DNA from: Micromonospora peucetia
Lineage (GTDB): Bacteria; Actinomycetota; Actinomycetes; Mycobacteriales; Micromonosporaceae
DNA length: 64,000 nt
Direction of reading: 5' to 3'
Assembly (NCBI RefSeq): GCF_900091625.1
Contig: NZ_FMIC01000002.1
Span: 1 to 64,000 of the forward strand
Part shown: one piece after another, positions 24,798-33,508 of the stretch
Position numbering within the stretch: position 1 is the first letter of the stretch
How the letters are laid out: every line of letters begins with the position of its first letter
Position numbers and translations under genes: made by a program
Notes under the pieces: model-generated
Seen by the model: only the letters and a program-made list of their open reading frames with translations
Databases searched by the model: none
What the model was told of the DNA's origin: nothing

Positions 24798-27395
24798 ATG
24801 ACCGAGCGGTACGTGTTGGACCTTCAAGAGGTCGACGAGACGCGGGGCGCGGTTGTTGGCGGCAAGGCCGCGCACCTGGGCGGGCTGTCGCGGATCGAAG
24901 GCATCCGCGTGCCGGCCGGGTTTTGCGTGACGACGGACGCCTTCCGGCGGATCATGGCGGAAGCGCCGTCGATCGACGATCGGCTCGATCAGCTGTCACG
25001 CCTGAAGCCGGACGACCGGGAGGCGATCCGCACACTCAGCGCGGACATCCGCCGGACCATCGAAGGGATCGCCATCCCCGGCGACCTGACGGCGGCGATC
25101 ACCCGCGCGCTCGCCCAACTCGGCGAGCAGGCCGCCTACGCCGTCCGATCCAGCGCGACGGCAGAGGACCTGCCGACAGCCTCCTTCGCGGGCCAGCAGG
25201 ACACATACCTGAACGTCGTGGGGCCGGCGGCGATCCTCCAGCACGTCAGCCGGTGCTGGGCGTCGCTGTTCACCGAACGGGCCGTGACCTACCGCCAGCG
25301 CAACGGCATCGACCACCGTGCGGTCCACATGGCCGTGGTCGTACAGCAGATGGTCTTGCCGGATGCCGCCGGCATCCTGTTCACGGCCGACCCCGTCACG
25401 GGCAACCGGAAGGTCGCCACCGTGGACGCCAGCTTCGGCCTCGGAGAGGCCCTGGTTTCCGGCCTGGTGAACCCGGACGTCTTCAGGGTGCGCGGCGGCG
25501 AGATCGTCGCCAGGACGGTCGCCGCCAAGCAGCGTGCCGTGCACGCCCTGCCGGCCGGCGGCACGCGGGAAGTGGCGATCGACCCGCGGCGGCAGGAGCA
25601 GCCGGCGCTGACGGACACTCAGGCCGTGCGGCTCGTGCAGCTCGGGCGGCGGATCGAAGCGCATTTCGGCCGCCCGCAGGACGTCGAATGGTGCCTCGTC
25701 GACGATGACTTCCAGATCGTGCAGAGCCGACCGATCACCACGCTGTTTCCCATCCCAACGGCCGGCGACTCGGAGAACCACGTCTATCTCTCCGTCGGTC
25801 ATCAGCAGATGATGACCGACGCCATGAGGCCACTGGGGCTCTCGGTGTGGCAGCTGACGGCCATGGCGCCGATGCAGGAGGCCGGCGGGAGGCTGTTCGT
25901 CGACTCCACCCGGCACCTGGCCTCGCCCGCGAGCCGCGCCGGCTTCCTGGAGATGGTGGGCAGGTCCGATCCGCTGACCAGGGACGCGCTGGAGACCGTC
26001 CTGGAGCGCGACGACTTCGTCCCGGCGCTCCCGGACGCCGGTCCCGGCGGGCTGCCGGTCGGCGGCGCGCCCGCCCCGATCGAGACCGATCCGGCCATCG
26101 TCACCGAGCTGGTCGAGCGCAGCGAGGCGTCCATCGCCGCCCTGCGGCGCGACATCCGGACGAAGACCGGACCGGCGCTGTTCGACTTCCTGCTGGAGGC
26201 CTTCCAGGAGCACAAGAGGGTCCTCGCTGATCCACTGAGCATGCAGGCGATCATGGCGGGGATGGAGGCCACCTGGTGGCTCAACGACCAGCTACGGGAA
26301 TGGCTGGGCGAGAAGAACGCCGCCGACGCCCTCACGCTGTCCGCTCCCGGCAACGTCACGTCGGAGATGGGGCTGGCGCTGCTCGACGTCGCGGACGTGA
26401 TCCGCCCGTATCCGCAGGTGGTCGCGTTCCTGCGCGGCGTCGAGGACGACGGTTTCCTGGACGGGCTGCCGAAACTCGCGGGCGGAATCGAAGCGCGCGA
26501 CGCCATCGAGGCCTACCTCGACCGGTACGGCATGCGCTGCGTCGGCGAGATCGACATCACGAGGCCGCGCTGGAGCGAACGCCCCGCCACCCTCGTGCCC
26601 GTGATCCTCGACAACGTCAGGAACTTCGAGGCGGGCGCCGCCAAGCGGCGCTTCGAGCAGGGGCGGCAGAATGCGCAGAAGAAGGCGCAGGAGGTGCTCG
26701 TACGCCTGCGGGCGCTGCCGGACGGGGAGCGGAAGGCCGACGAGACCAAGCGGATGATCGACCGGGTCCGCACCTTCGTCGGCTACCGGGAGTACCCGAA
26801 GTACGGCATCGTCAGCCGCTACTTCGTCTACAAGCAGGCCCTGCTCGACGAGGCCGAGCGCCTCGTGCGGGCCGGCGTGCTTCCCGAGAAGGAGGACGCC
26901 TTCTACCTCACGTTCCAGGAGCTTCACGACGTCGTGCGCTCGAACCAGGCGGATGGCGAGCTGATCCAGCAGCGCAAGGACGCGTTCCGGTCGTACCAGG
27001 CGCTCACGCCGCCCCGGGTGCTGACGTCGGATGGCGAGGCCATCACCGGGGCGTACCGACGCGACGACGTGCCGACCGGCGCCCTGATCGGCCTACCGGT
27101 CTCCGCCGGGACCGTCGAAGGGCGCGCCCGCGTCATCCTGGACATGGCCCAGGCCGATCTCGAACCGGGTGACATCCTCGTCACGGCCCACACGGACCCG
27201 AGCTGGACGCCCCTCTTCGTCGCCGTCGCAGGCCTGGTCACGGAGGTCGGAGGATTGATGACACACGGCGCCGTGATCGCCCGGGAGTACGGCCTGCCGG
27301 CTGTCGTCAGCGTGGTGGATGCCACCCGGCTGATTCCCGACGGGCAGCGGATCCGCGTGCACGGAAGCGACGGGTACGTCGAGATCCTGCCGTGA
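24798..27395 (+). CDS. rph: Rifampin phosphotransferase
   Basis: An 865-residue, three-domain dikinase from ATG 24798 after GGAGG. The N-terminal ATP-grasp domain starts VGGKAAHLGGLSRI and includes AVRSSATAEDLPTASFAGQQDTYL and VDASFGLGEALVSGLVNPD. The central region is the rifamycin-binding domain (LSVGHQQMMTDAMRPLGLSVW). The C-terminal swivelling domain has GGLMTHGAVIAREYGLPAVV, with the phosphorylated His at residue 823. It transfers the ATP beta-phosphate to the C21 hydroxyl of rifamycins. Size, His motif and RAE upstream all agree. Resistance expression is expected to be rifamycin-inducible. Confidence 0.93.
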   Translation: MTERYVLDLQEVDETRGAVVGGKAAHLGGLSRIEGIRVPAGFCVTTDAFRRIMAEAPSIDDRLDQLSRLKPDDREAIRTLSADIRRTIEGIAIPGDLTAAITRALAQLGEQAAYAVRSSATAEDLPTASFAGQQDTYLNVVGPAAILQHVSRCWASLFTERAVTYRQRNGIDHRAVHMAVVVQQMVLPDAAGILFTADPVTGNRKVATVDASFGLGEALVSGLVNPDVFRVRGGEIVARTVAAKQRAVHALPAGGTREVAIDPRRQEQPALTDTQAVRLVQLGRRIEAHFGRPQDVEWCLVDDDFQIVQSRPITTLFPIPTAGDSENHVYLSVGHQQMMTDAMRPLGLSVWQLTAMAPMQEAGGRLFVDSTRHLASPASRAGFLEMVGRSDPLTRDALETVLERDDFVPALPDAGPGGLPVGGAPAPIETDPAIVTELVERSEASIAALRRDIRTKTGPALFDFLLEAFQEHKRVLADPLSMQAIMAGMEATWWLNDQLREWLGEKNAADALTLSAPGNVTSEMGLALLDVADVIRPYPQVVAFLRGVEDDGFLDGLPKLAGGIEARDAIEAYLDRYGMRCVGEIDITRPRWSERPATLVPVILDNVRNFEAGAAKRRFEQGRQNAQKKAQEVLVRLRALPDGERKADETKRMIDRVRTFVGYREYPKYGIVSRYFVYKQALLDEAERLVRAGVLPEKEDAFYLTFQELHDVVRSNQADGELIQQRKDAFRSYQALTPPRVLTSDGEAITGAYRRDDVPTGALIGLPVSAGTVEGRARVILDMAQADLEPGDILVTAHTDPSWTPLFVAVAGLVTEVGGLMTHGAVIAREYGLPAVVSVVDATRLIPDGQRIRVHGSDGYVEILP

Positions 27396-27480
27396 CCGAC
27401 CGCTGCCCTGCCGAGCACCTGTCGCCTGGCGTCCCCGAACCGCTCCACGTTGATGTTGTCCTGTTCCGGATGGTGAACTG

Positions 27481-28776
27481 ATGCTGGCTCCGCTGCGGTA
27501 TGGCGCGTTTCGATACCTGGCTGCTGGCCGGCTGGTCAACATGCTGGGCAACGGTGTCGCTCCCATCGCGCTGGCCTTCGCCGTGCTCGACATGACCGGC
27601 TCGATAGGCGACCTGGGTCTGGTGGTCGGCGCGCGATCGGTGATGACCGTGCTGTTCGTGCTGTTCGGCGGGGTGGTGGCCGACCGGATTCCACGTCGGC
27701 TGGTGCTGGTCGGCTCCAATGTGCTGAGTGCGCTGACCCAGGCGGCGGTGGCCGCCCTGGTGCTCACCGGCACGGCGACGATCCCGCTGCTGCTGGCGCT
27801 CGGTGCGGCCAACGGCATCGTGAGCGCCCTGTCCCAGCCAGCCTCGGCCGCCGCGACGCCGCAGACTGTGCCGCCGGAGCTGATCCAGCCGGCCAACGCG
27901 CTCATCCGGCTCGGCATCAACGCGGGCATGATCGGCGGTGCCGCGTTCGGCGGCCTCCTGGTGGCCGCCGTCGGGCCGGGGTGGGGCCTCGCCATCGACG
28001 CGCTCACCTTCGCCATCGCGGCTGTCGCGTTCACCGGAGTCCGGGTCACTGCCTCGCCGGCGAAGCGCACCCGTACGAGCATCGTCGCCGACCTCCGGGA
28101 GGGCTGGACGGAGTTCACCGCGCGGAGCTGGGTCTGGGTCGTGGTGCTCGGCTTCATGGTCCTCAACGCGGCCCTCGCTGGCGGCGTGAACGTGCTCGGC
28201 CCGGCCGTCGCGGACGAGACGATCGGCCGTAGCGCCTGGGGCATGGTGTTGGCGGCGCAAACCGCCGGCATGGTCGTGGGCGGGTTGATCGCCCTGCGGA
28301 TCCGGGTACGCCGGCTGCTGCTGCTCGGGGTGGCCTGCATGTTCGCCGAGTCGTTCCTGCTGTTGGGGCTGGCCCTGGCGCCCAACATCGTCGTGCTGTT
28401 GTCGGCCGGAGTGGCGGTCGGCATCGCCGTCGAACAGTTCGCGGTGGCCTGGGACACGTCGATCGCGCAGCAGATTCCGGCCGACCGGCTGGCCCGCGTC
28501 TACTCCTACGACATGTTGGGGTCATGGGTCGCCATCCCACTCGGCCAGATCGCGGTCGGACCGGTCGCCGCGGCGATCGGCACCCGTGACACGCTGCTGA
28601 TCCTGGCGACATTGGTGGTGCTCGCCGTCCTCGGCATGCTGGCCAGCCGGGACGTCCGCCGGCTACAGGCGGTAGCCCCCGCCCCCGCTGCCGACGCAAT
28701 GCAGACCGAGCCAGCCGACGGTGGACCGAGCGACAGCCCTACCACGAAGCCCACCGAACCAGCGGCCCGCGCCTGA
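27481..28776 (+). CDS. MFS transporter (enterobactin-exporter/MDR-like, 12 TM)
   Basis: A 431-residue membrane protein from ATG 27481, with FRYLAAGRLVNMLGNGVAPIALAFAVLDMTG as TM1, a motif A-like GGVVADRIPRRLVLV, and SQPASAAATPQTVPPELIQPANAL typical of EntS-like exporters. The C-terminus is a hydrophilic Pro/Thr-rich tail. It follows rph by 85 bp in the same direction and could share its transcript, which would pair drug modification with efflux (inference). Confidence 0.8.
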   Translation: MLAPLRYGAFRYLAAGRLVNMLGNGVAPIALAFAVLDMTGSIGDLGLVVGARSVMTVLFVLFGGVVADRIPRRLVLVGSNVLSALTQAAVAALVLTGTATIPLLLALGAANGIVSALSQPASAAATPQTVPPELIQPANALIRLGINAGMIGGAAFGGLLVAAVGPGWGLAIDALTFAIAAVAFTGVRVTASPAKRTRTSIVADLREGWTEFTARSWVWVVVLGFMVLNAALAGGVNVLGPAVADETIGRSAWGMVLAAQTAGMVVGGLIALRIRVRRLLLLGVACMFAESFLLLGLALAPNIVVLLSAGVAVGIAVEQFAVAWDTSIAQQIPADRLARVYSYDMLGSWVAIPLGQIAVGPVAAAIGTRDTLLILATLVVLAVLGMLASRDVRRLQAVAPAPAADAMQTEPADGGPSDSPTTKPTEPAARA

Positions 28777-28850
28777 CCCGGTCCCCGATGCCAACCGCGC
28801 CCCCAGTTCAGAGCGCAGCCTCAGCCGCCGCCACGCACTTCGGCTCACTC

Positions 28851-28884
28851 TTGTGGCGCTGACCGTGCGCCGGTCAGCGTCCGC
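28851..28884. repeat. Dispersed intergenic repeat with hairpin, second long copy
   Basis: GCTGACCG/CGGTCAGC inverted repeat within 27 bases that differ at one position from 10913-10939. It lies between the MFS gene and the Imm53 gene. Confidence 0.5.
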
Positions 28885-28936
28885 ACATGCCGATGAGCGG
28901 ATATGCGAGAAGAAGCGCCTCGGGCATCATGATCGG

Positions 28937-29278
28937 GTGACCGGACAAGATCCGCAGTTCTACTCCCATAAGCCCGACCCGTTGACGTGGCTTCAAGCGT
29001 GGTACGCCACACAGTGCGATGGGGACTGGGAGCACGAGTACGGCGTGTCGATCGAGACGCTTGACAACCCGGGCTGGTTCCTGAAGCTGGACTTGCAGGA
29101 AACCGCCATGGACGGCTTGACGTTTCCCAAGCGTGAGGTCCACCGAAGCCAGCACGATTGGTTCATCGCTCAGGTGGTCGAAGGCCGGTTCGAGGTCGCC
29201 TGTGGGCCACTCAATCTCGGTGAAGCGATCCACCAGTTCCGGCTTTGGGTGGCCGACCAACATCGAGGCGAGTCCTGA
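28937..29278 (+). CDS. Imm53-family immunity protein
   Basis: A 113-residue protein, most likely from GTG 28937. It matches the Imm53 family by LTWLQAWYATQCDGDWEHEYGVSIETLDNPGW (family hallmark W-x-W...CDGDWEH...I-x-TLDNPGW), then LDLQETAMDG and a C-terminal FRLWV. Imm53 proteins neutralise toxins of polymorphic toxin systems. No toxin or secretion gene is next to it; it is convergent with a SUKH gene, so this looks like an orphan immunity pair. Confidence 0.8.
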   Translation: MTGQDPQFYSHKPDPLTWLQAWYATQCDGDWEHEYGVSIETLDNPGWFLKLDLQETAMDGLTFPKREVHRSQHDWFIAQVVEGRFEVACGPLNLGEAIHQFRLWVADQHRGES

Positions 29279-29370
29279 ACCGATGTTCTGATCGTCGTAT
29301 CCGCTCATGCCGCAGGTCGCGCGTCGCCCGACGACGGTGTACGGAGAGAAACGCCGCACGCCGGCTCTCG

Positions 29371-29826
29371 TCAGGCCTTGAGCCCGTAGCTTGCCATGAA
29401 CTCGAGGAAGTCCTGGGCGACGAACTCGTCATCGCCGGCGTCGTGAAAGTGGAACCAAACCTGCTCGTGGCAGTGGCCGTCGATCACCTGGAAGCCCCAG
29501 TGGTCGCCGGTGCCGACCGAGGCGACCGCGACGAAGCTGCGTTCGGGAAACTCCCGGTCGTTGAGGGTACGGAGGTCGTGCCACGACGAGGGCACGGGCC
29601 CGATCGGGAACAACTCGACGAAGCCGAACAACTCGCCCCCGCCGTAGCGCATCATGAACGCCTTGTACTTGACCGGCAGAGCTACCGCCATCTTCCGCTC
29701 GACGCTCGCAATCTCCTCCGGGGTGGCGGTATGGCCTTCGATAAGCGCGAACCCGTACTCGGCTTGTGCCGCAGCCGACTTCCGACGAAGTGGTTCCGCC
29801 AGCGCCTCGAACTCCGCAAGCTCCAT
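29371..29826 (-). CDS. SMI1/KNR4 (SUKH)-family protein
   Basis: A 151-residue protein from ATG 29826. Core features are ATPEEIASVERKMAVALPVKYKAFMMRYGGGELFGF, then WHDLRTLNDREFPERSFVAVASVGTGDHWGFQVIDG and a C-terminal FVAQDFLEFMASYG, the standard SUKH order. SUKH proteins are common immunity proteins. Convergent with Imm53, which strengthens the immunity interpretation; the partner toxin is not in the window. Confidence 0.8.
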   Translation of the reverse strand: MELAEFEALAEPLRRKSAAAQAEYGFALIEGHTATPEEIASVERKMAVALPVKYKAFMMRYGGGELFGFVELFPIGPVPSSWHDLRTLNDREFPERSFVAVASVGTGDHWGFQVIDGHCHEQVWFHFHDAGDDEFVAQDFLEFMASYGLKA

Positions 29827-29868
29827 GCGCGGATACTACGATCGGCCTTACCAACCGCCGGGTCACTC

Positions 29869-29883
29869 AACTGCCGCTGATCG
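29869..29883. repeat. Copy of dispersed intergenic motif
   Basis: AACTGCCGCTGATCG, in the gap between the SUKH gene and the GNAT gene; TACTGCCGATGAGCG follows at 29931-29945. Confidence 0.4.
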
Positions 29884-29988
29884 AGCGTCACAGGCCGTGA
29901 CCGGTCCACGATGTGCTTCAGCTTCCGGTACTGCCGATGAGCGCTAAACCGTTTCTCGTTCCCCACGACCGGCTGACAGGATGTCGGG

Positions 29989-30570
29989 ATGGTGTCTAGC
30001 CCCTGGCCGATGCGCGTCGGCCTTCTCCTTCTTCGGGAAGCACACGAGAGCGACATTGAGCAGATGCTGTCCTTTCGCAACGATCCCGCAGTCAACCGGT
30101 TCATGCTCCGCACGAGTGTCGACCCGGGGACGTTTCGCCAGGAATGGCTGGCTGTGCCAACCAGTGGTACCGATTTCTCCTGCGTTGCCGAGGTCGACGG
30201 GACTGTTGTCGCGATGGGCTTCCTCGATGTCGTAGACGGCATGGGCCAGCCTGGGATGCCGAAGCGCACAGAAGGGGTTATCGGATACATCGTCGAGCCG
30301 GGCTCCACGGGGAAGGGCGTGGCGAGTGATCTCGCCCGCGGCCTGCTCGCGGCGGCGTTCGACCGCCTGGGGCTTCGGCGTGTCATCGCAAGCTGTAACG
30401 CCGACAATCCTGCCTCTGCACGGGTGCTCGAGAAGGCGGGGATGCGGCGTGAGCAACACGGAATCGAGGACTCGTGGCATGCCGAGTTGGGCTGGGTCGA
30501 CGGCTACCAGTACGCGATCCTCGCGCGCGAATGGCACGCCATACACAGCCCAGAGCGAACCTTGAACTGA
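29989..30570 (+). CDS. GNAT-family acetyltransferase, RimJ/RimL type
   Basis: A 193-residue enzyme from ATG 29989. It reads LLLREAHESDIEQMLSFRNDPAVNRFML (RimJ/RimL start), VIGYIVEPGSTGKGVASDLARGLL (acetyl-CoA loop) and LRRVIASCNADNPASARVLEKAGMRREQH, the classical motif B. It acetylates an N-terminal or small-molecule amine; the substrate is unknown. Monocistronic in appearance. Confidence 0.85.
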   Translation: MVSSPWPMRVGLLLLREAHESDIEQMLSFRNDPAVNRFMLRTSVDPGTFRQEWLAVPTSGTDFSCVAEVDGTVVAMGFLDVVDGMGQPGMPKRTEGVIGYIVEPGSTGKGVASDLARGLLAAAFDRLGLRRVIASCNADNPASARVLEKAGMRREQHGIEDSWHAELGWVDGYQYAILAREWHAIHSPERTLN

Positions 30571-30641
30571 AGTCTTCGAGTGGGTCTCGCGATTCTGCCG
30601 CGCCGCTGCCGCGCCTCCAACAGTGCGGCGCGACGTCCGGA

Positions 30642-30655
30642 TCTGCCGCCGACAG
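30642..30655. repeat. Copy of dispersed intergenic motif
   Basis: TCTGCCGCCGACAG in the gap 30571-30785. Confidence 0.4.
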
Positions 30656-30785
30656 AGCGCTACCCACCGCGACAGACCTTCGCGGAGGCCCTGCTTTCCA
30701 ATCGTGCCACCGGCCGGCGTCGGCCGGTGGCGCGAGCTGGCTCCGAGCTGGGGCACCCCATCGCTGAGTGCGCTGGTCGGCCGGT

Positions 30786-31388
30786 TCAGCGGACTCGGTC
30801 GTAGACGAGAGCCAAGGTGCCGTGCTCGCCCGCGGCCTGGCTGACGAGCGCCCACTGCCCCGCGGGCAGGCCGTCGTCGAAGAGGCGCGGTCCGCCACCG
30901 AGGAAGACCGGGAAGATCGTCATGGCCAGCCGGTCGACCATGTCGGCGGCCAGCAACGCCTTGATGACGCTCGCGCTGGAGAGCACGAGAATGTCGCCGC
31001 CTTCGGTTTCCTTGAGGTCCGAGACCACCTCCGCGGTCGGCTTGTCGACGATTGTCGTCCGCGCCCACGGCGCCTCGCCGAGGGTGGAGGAGAGGACCAC
31101 CTTGTCGGTGTCGACGAGCCACTTCGCGAAGCCCTCGTCGCGCGGGTCGGCCCCCTCCATGCCGATGACGGTGGGCCAGAAGCTGAGGAATCCCTCGGCG
31201 TTGACCCGACCGAGCAGGGCTGTCGTCGCCGACTCCCGGAGGCTGGTCATTTGGTCGCGGGCCACGTCGGTGACGGCGTACGGCATCACCCAGCCCATGT
31301 CCTCAGGGGCGTCCGGCGCAGCGTAGTGGCCGTCGAGGGAGAGGCTCATGTTGGTGACCACTCGGCGGCTGGCGCTCCGCTTCGTCAT
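30786..31388 (-). CDS. Dihydrofolate reductase/RibD-C family reductase
   Basis: A 200-residue protein from ATG 31388 after AAGGAG. It shows NMSLSLDGHYAAPD at the N-terminus, LLGRVNAEGFLSFWP, KVVLSSTLGEAPWARTTIV, GGDILVLSSASVIKALL and VFLGGGPRLFDDGL, the usual block order of the RibD C-terminal/DHFR-like fold. It probably uses NADPH; the substrate is not known and is unlikely to be dihydrofolate. Its start overlaps the stop of the ArsR-SRPBCC gene by four bases, so the two form an operon. Confidence 0.85.
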   Translation of the reverse strand: MTKRSASRRVVTNMSLSLDGHYAAPDAPEDMGWVMPYAVTDVARDQMTSLRESATTALLGRVNAEGFLSFWPTVIGMEGADPRDEGFAKWLVDTDKVVLSSTLGEAPWARTTIVDKPTAEVVSDLKETEGGDILVLSSASVIKALLAADMVDRLAMTIFPVFLGGGPRLFDDGLPAGQWALVSQAAGEHGTLALVYDRVR

Positions 31389-32248
31389 TTCGTGCTCCTT
31401 GTGTCGGTGTCGGCGCCGACAGTGTCGACGGTGTGGTGCGCGGCGAGGGTCGCCGCGAGCTTGTCGAGGCTCTGGCCGAAGCCGATCTCGATGCCTGCGA
31501 TGAAGTCCGCGGAGTCGACGGTGCTGTCGGTGATCCGCCAATGGACATCGAGGTCCGTGCCGGTGTCGGTGGGCCGGAGGCCGAGGTCGACGTGGGCGGT
31601 GAAGGCGAGGCCGCCGTCGGGGAGCAGCGGGGAGAGCCGGTAGGCGAGGCGCTCGTTGGGGCGTACGTCGTCGACGACTCCCTCCGCGCTCCCGGCGACC
31701 AGGTCGGAGCGGTCTACGTCCTCGGCATCGCGGTACTCCTGGACGATTCGCCCACCCGGTCGCGTCTCGAAGACGAGTTCGGAGACGCGGAGGTCGTCGG
31801 GCGTCCACCACCCGGCGAGCAGCGAGGCCTCGGTCAGGTGACGCCAGACCAGCTCAGGGTGCCCTCTCAGCGACCGGAGGAACCTGAACGAGCGGCCGTC
31901 GGCCCACCCCGACTCGTCTGCGGCGAGCCGCTCCGTCTGGAGGCTGATCCCGTAGCGGTCGTAGGTCTCGCGGGTGCCACCGGCCTGGTCCGCGGTGTCG
32001 GCGAGCCGGCTGAGCACAGCCGCCAGGTCCCGCAGGAGAGCGGGCTGGAGCGCGTAGATGCGGCGCTGGCCGGTGCGCTGGGAGGTGACGACGCCGGCGC
32101 GCTCGAGGGTCTGTAGGTGCTTGGTCGTCTGCGGTTGGCGCGCCTTGGCGAGCTGGGCGAGGACGCCGACCGAGCGAGGTCGCTCGGCCAGCAGGTTCAC
32201 GAGCCGCCAGCGGGCCGGGTCGGCCAGTGCGGTGAGGACTGCGTCCAT
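31385..32248 (-). CDS. ArsR-type HTH fused to SRPBCC (AHSA1-like) domain
   Basis: A 287-residue protein from ATG 32248. Residues 1-90 are an ArsR winged helix (VLTALADPARWRLVNLLAERP, QTTKHLQTLERAGVVTSQRTGQRRIYAL). Residues 125-275 are an SRPBCC/AHSA1 fold (GHPELVWRHLTEASLLAGWWTPDDLRVSELVFETRPGG, and later AHVDLGLRPTDTGTDLDVHWRITDS). The binding cavity probably senses a hydrophobic ligand. It leads the operon with the reductase. Fusions of this order are known in actinobacteria. Confidence 0.85.
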   Translation of the reverse strand: MDAVLTALADPARWRLVNLLAERPRSVGVLAQLAKARQPQTTKHLQTLERAGVVTSQRTGQRRIYALQPALLRDLAAVLSRLADTADQAGGTRETYDRYGISLQTERLAADESGWADGRSFRFLRSLRGHPELVWRHLTEASLLAGWWTPDDLRVSELVFETRPGGRIVQEYRDAEDVDRSDLVAGSAEGVVDDVRPNERLAYRLSPLLPDGGLAFTAHVDLGLRPTDTGTDLDVHWRITDSTVDSADFIAGIEIGFGQSLDKLAATLAAHHTVDTVGADTDTRSTK

Positions 32249-32343
32249 GGGAGAGGAGCATTCTTCACAGGGAATATTCTTGTCAAGGAATAATCAGAGA
32301 AGCTCTTGCTCCTCACGCGGCGTCATGGCACATAGTCGGTGGC

Positions 32344-33459
32344 GTGGATGAGCACCTGACCGTGGGGCGGGTGGCGGAGTTGGCCGGTGTCAGCGTCCGC
32401 ACCCTGCATCACTATGACGAGATCGGCCTCCTGGAGCCGTCCACGCGGACCGCGGCTGGGCACCGGGCCTACTCCGTGGGCGATGTGGAGCGACTCCGGG
32501 AGGTCCTCGCCTACCGGCGGCTCGGCTTCGGATTGCGGGAGATCGCGGATCTGGTTGACGATCCGGCCACCGACGCGGTCGCGCACCTGTGCCGGCTGCG
32601 CGGCCTGCTGATGGACCAGCGCGACCGCGCTGCTGCCATGGTGACCGCCATAGACAGGGAACTGGAGGCACGGGCAATGGGGATCAGGACGACGCCGGAG
32701 GAGCAACTGAGAGTGTTCGGCACACAGTTGTACGACGTCATCGGTTCTGCTTACCCGGCGACGCGGCGCACCGAGCCGCGGATAGCCGCACGCATCTGGG
32801 ATGCGCTGGGAGACGCACGAACGGTGCTGAACGTCGGGGCCGGCACCGGCTCCTACGAACCACCCGACCGCGACGTCACGGCGGTGGAACCGTCGGCGGT
32901 CATGCGGGCGCAACGTCCCCCGGGCGCGGCGCAGTGCGTGGCCGCCGCTGCGGAGAGTCTGCCGTTCGAGGACCAGTCCTTCGACGCCGCGATGGCGGTC
33001 AGCACCGTCCATCACTGGCCGGACCCGGTCGCCGGGCTGCGGGAGATGCAGCGGGTGGCCCGCCGCGTGGTGGTGTTCACGTACGACGCCGATGACACCG
33101 GCTGGCGTGAACGGTTCTGGCTCACCCGTGACTACCTGCCTGAGTTCGCGGACCTTCTCGTCGGCTGGCCCTCACTGGCCGACCTGACCGGCGCGATCGG
33201 AGGACGCGCGGAGCCGGTGCTCGTTCCGTGGGACTGCGCCGACGGCTTCTTCGAGGCATACTGGCGCCGGCCCGAGGCATACCTGGACGAACATGTCCGC
33301 CGCGCGGTTTCGGTATGGACCAGAGTCGGACCGCAGGCTGAGCAACGGGCAGTCAGCACACTCCGCGAAGACCTCTCCTCGGGCCGGTGGGCCGAGCGCA
33401 ACCGCGACCTCGTCGCCCTCGACACGGCAGAGCTCGGCCTCCGCCTGCTCGTAGCCTGA
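32344..33459 (+). CDS. MerR-family regulator fused to SAM-dependent methyltransferase
   Basis: A single 371-residue frame from GTG 32344. Residues 3-115 are a MerR regulator (LTVGRVAELAGVSVRTLHHYDEIGLLEPS, FGLREIADLV, then the coiled coil). Residues about 125-371 are a class I methyltransferase of the type normally encoded separately (GSAYPATRRTEPRIAARIW, motif I VLNVGAGTGSYEP, SLPFEDQSFDAAMAVSTVHHWPDP). Linker residues EEQLRVFG resemble the MerR tail. It may be a ligand-modifying or ligand-sensing regulator. The 95-bp gap to the ArsR gene on the other strand would be its promoter region. Confidence 0.8.
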   Translation: MDEHLTVGRVAELAGVSVRTLHHYDEIGLLEPSTRTAAGHRAYSVGDVERLREVLAYRRLGFGLREIADLVDDPATDAVAHLCRLRGLLMDQRDRAAAMVTAIDRELEARAMGIRTTPEEQLRVFGTQLYDVIGSAYPATRRTEPRIAARIWDALGDARTVLNVGAGTGSYEPPDRDVTAVEPSAVMRAQRPPGAAQCVAAAAESLPFEDQSFDAAMAVSTVHHWPDPVAGLREMQRVARRVVVFTYDADDTGWRERFWLTRDYLPEFADLLVGWPSLADLTGAIGGRAEPVLVPWDCADGFFEAYWRRPEAYLDEHVRRAVSVWTRVGPQAEQRAVSTLREDLSSGRWAERNRDLVALDTAELGLRLLVA

Positions 33460-33508
33460 CCACCGTGCGGCAGCCGGGTGCGACAGGACGTTCTGTCAGG
33501 AGATCTAC

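Noticed and set aside
25000..26210. Long minus-strand open frame inside rph
   Set aside because: Antisense shadow caused by high third-position GC; the plus strand encodes a complete known enzyme.
27093..28457. Long minus-strand Thr/Ser-rich frame opposite the MFS gene
   Set aside because: Composition typical of antisense GC-rich frames and it spans the rph-MFS junction.
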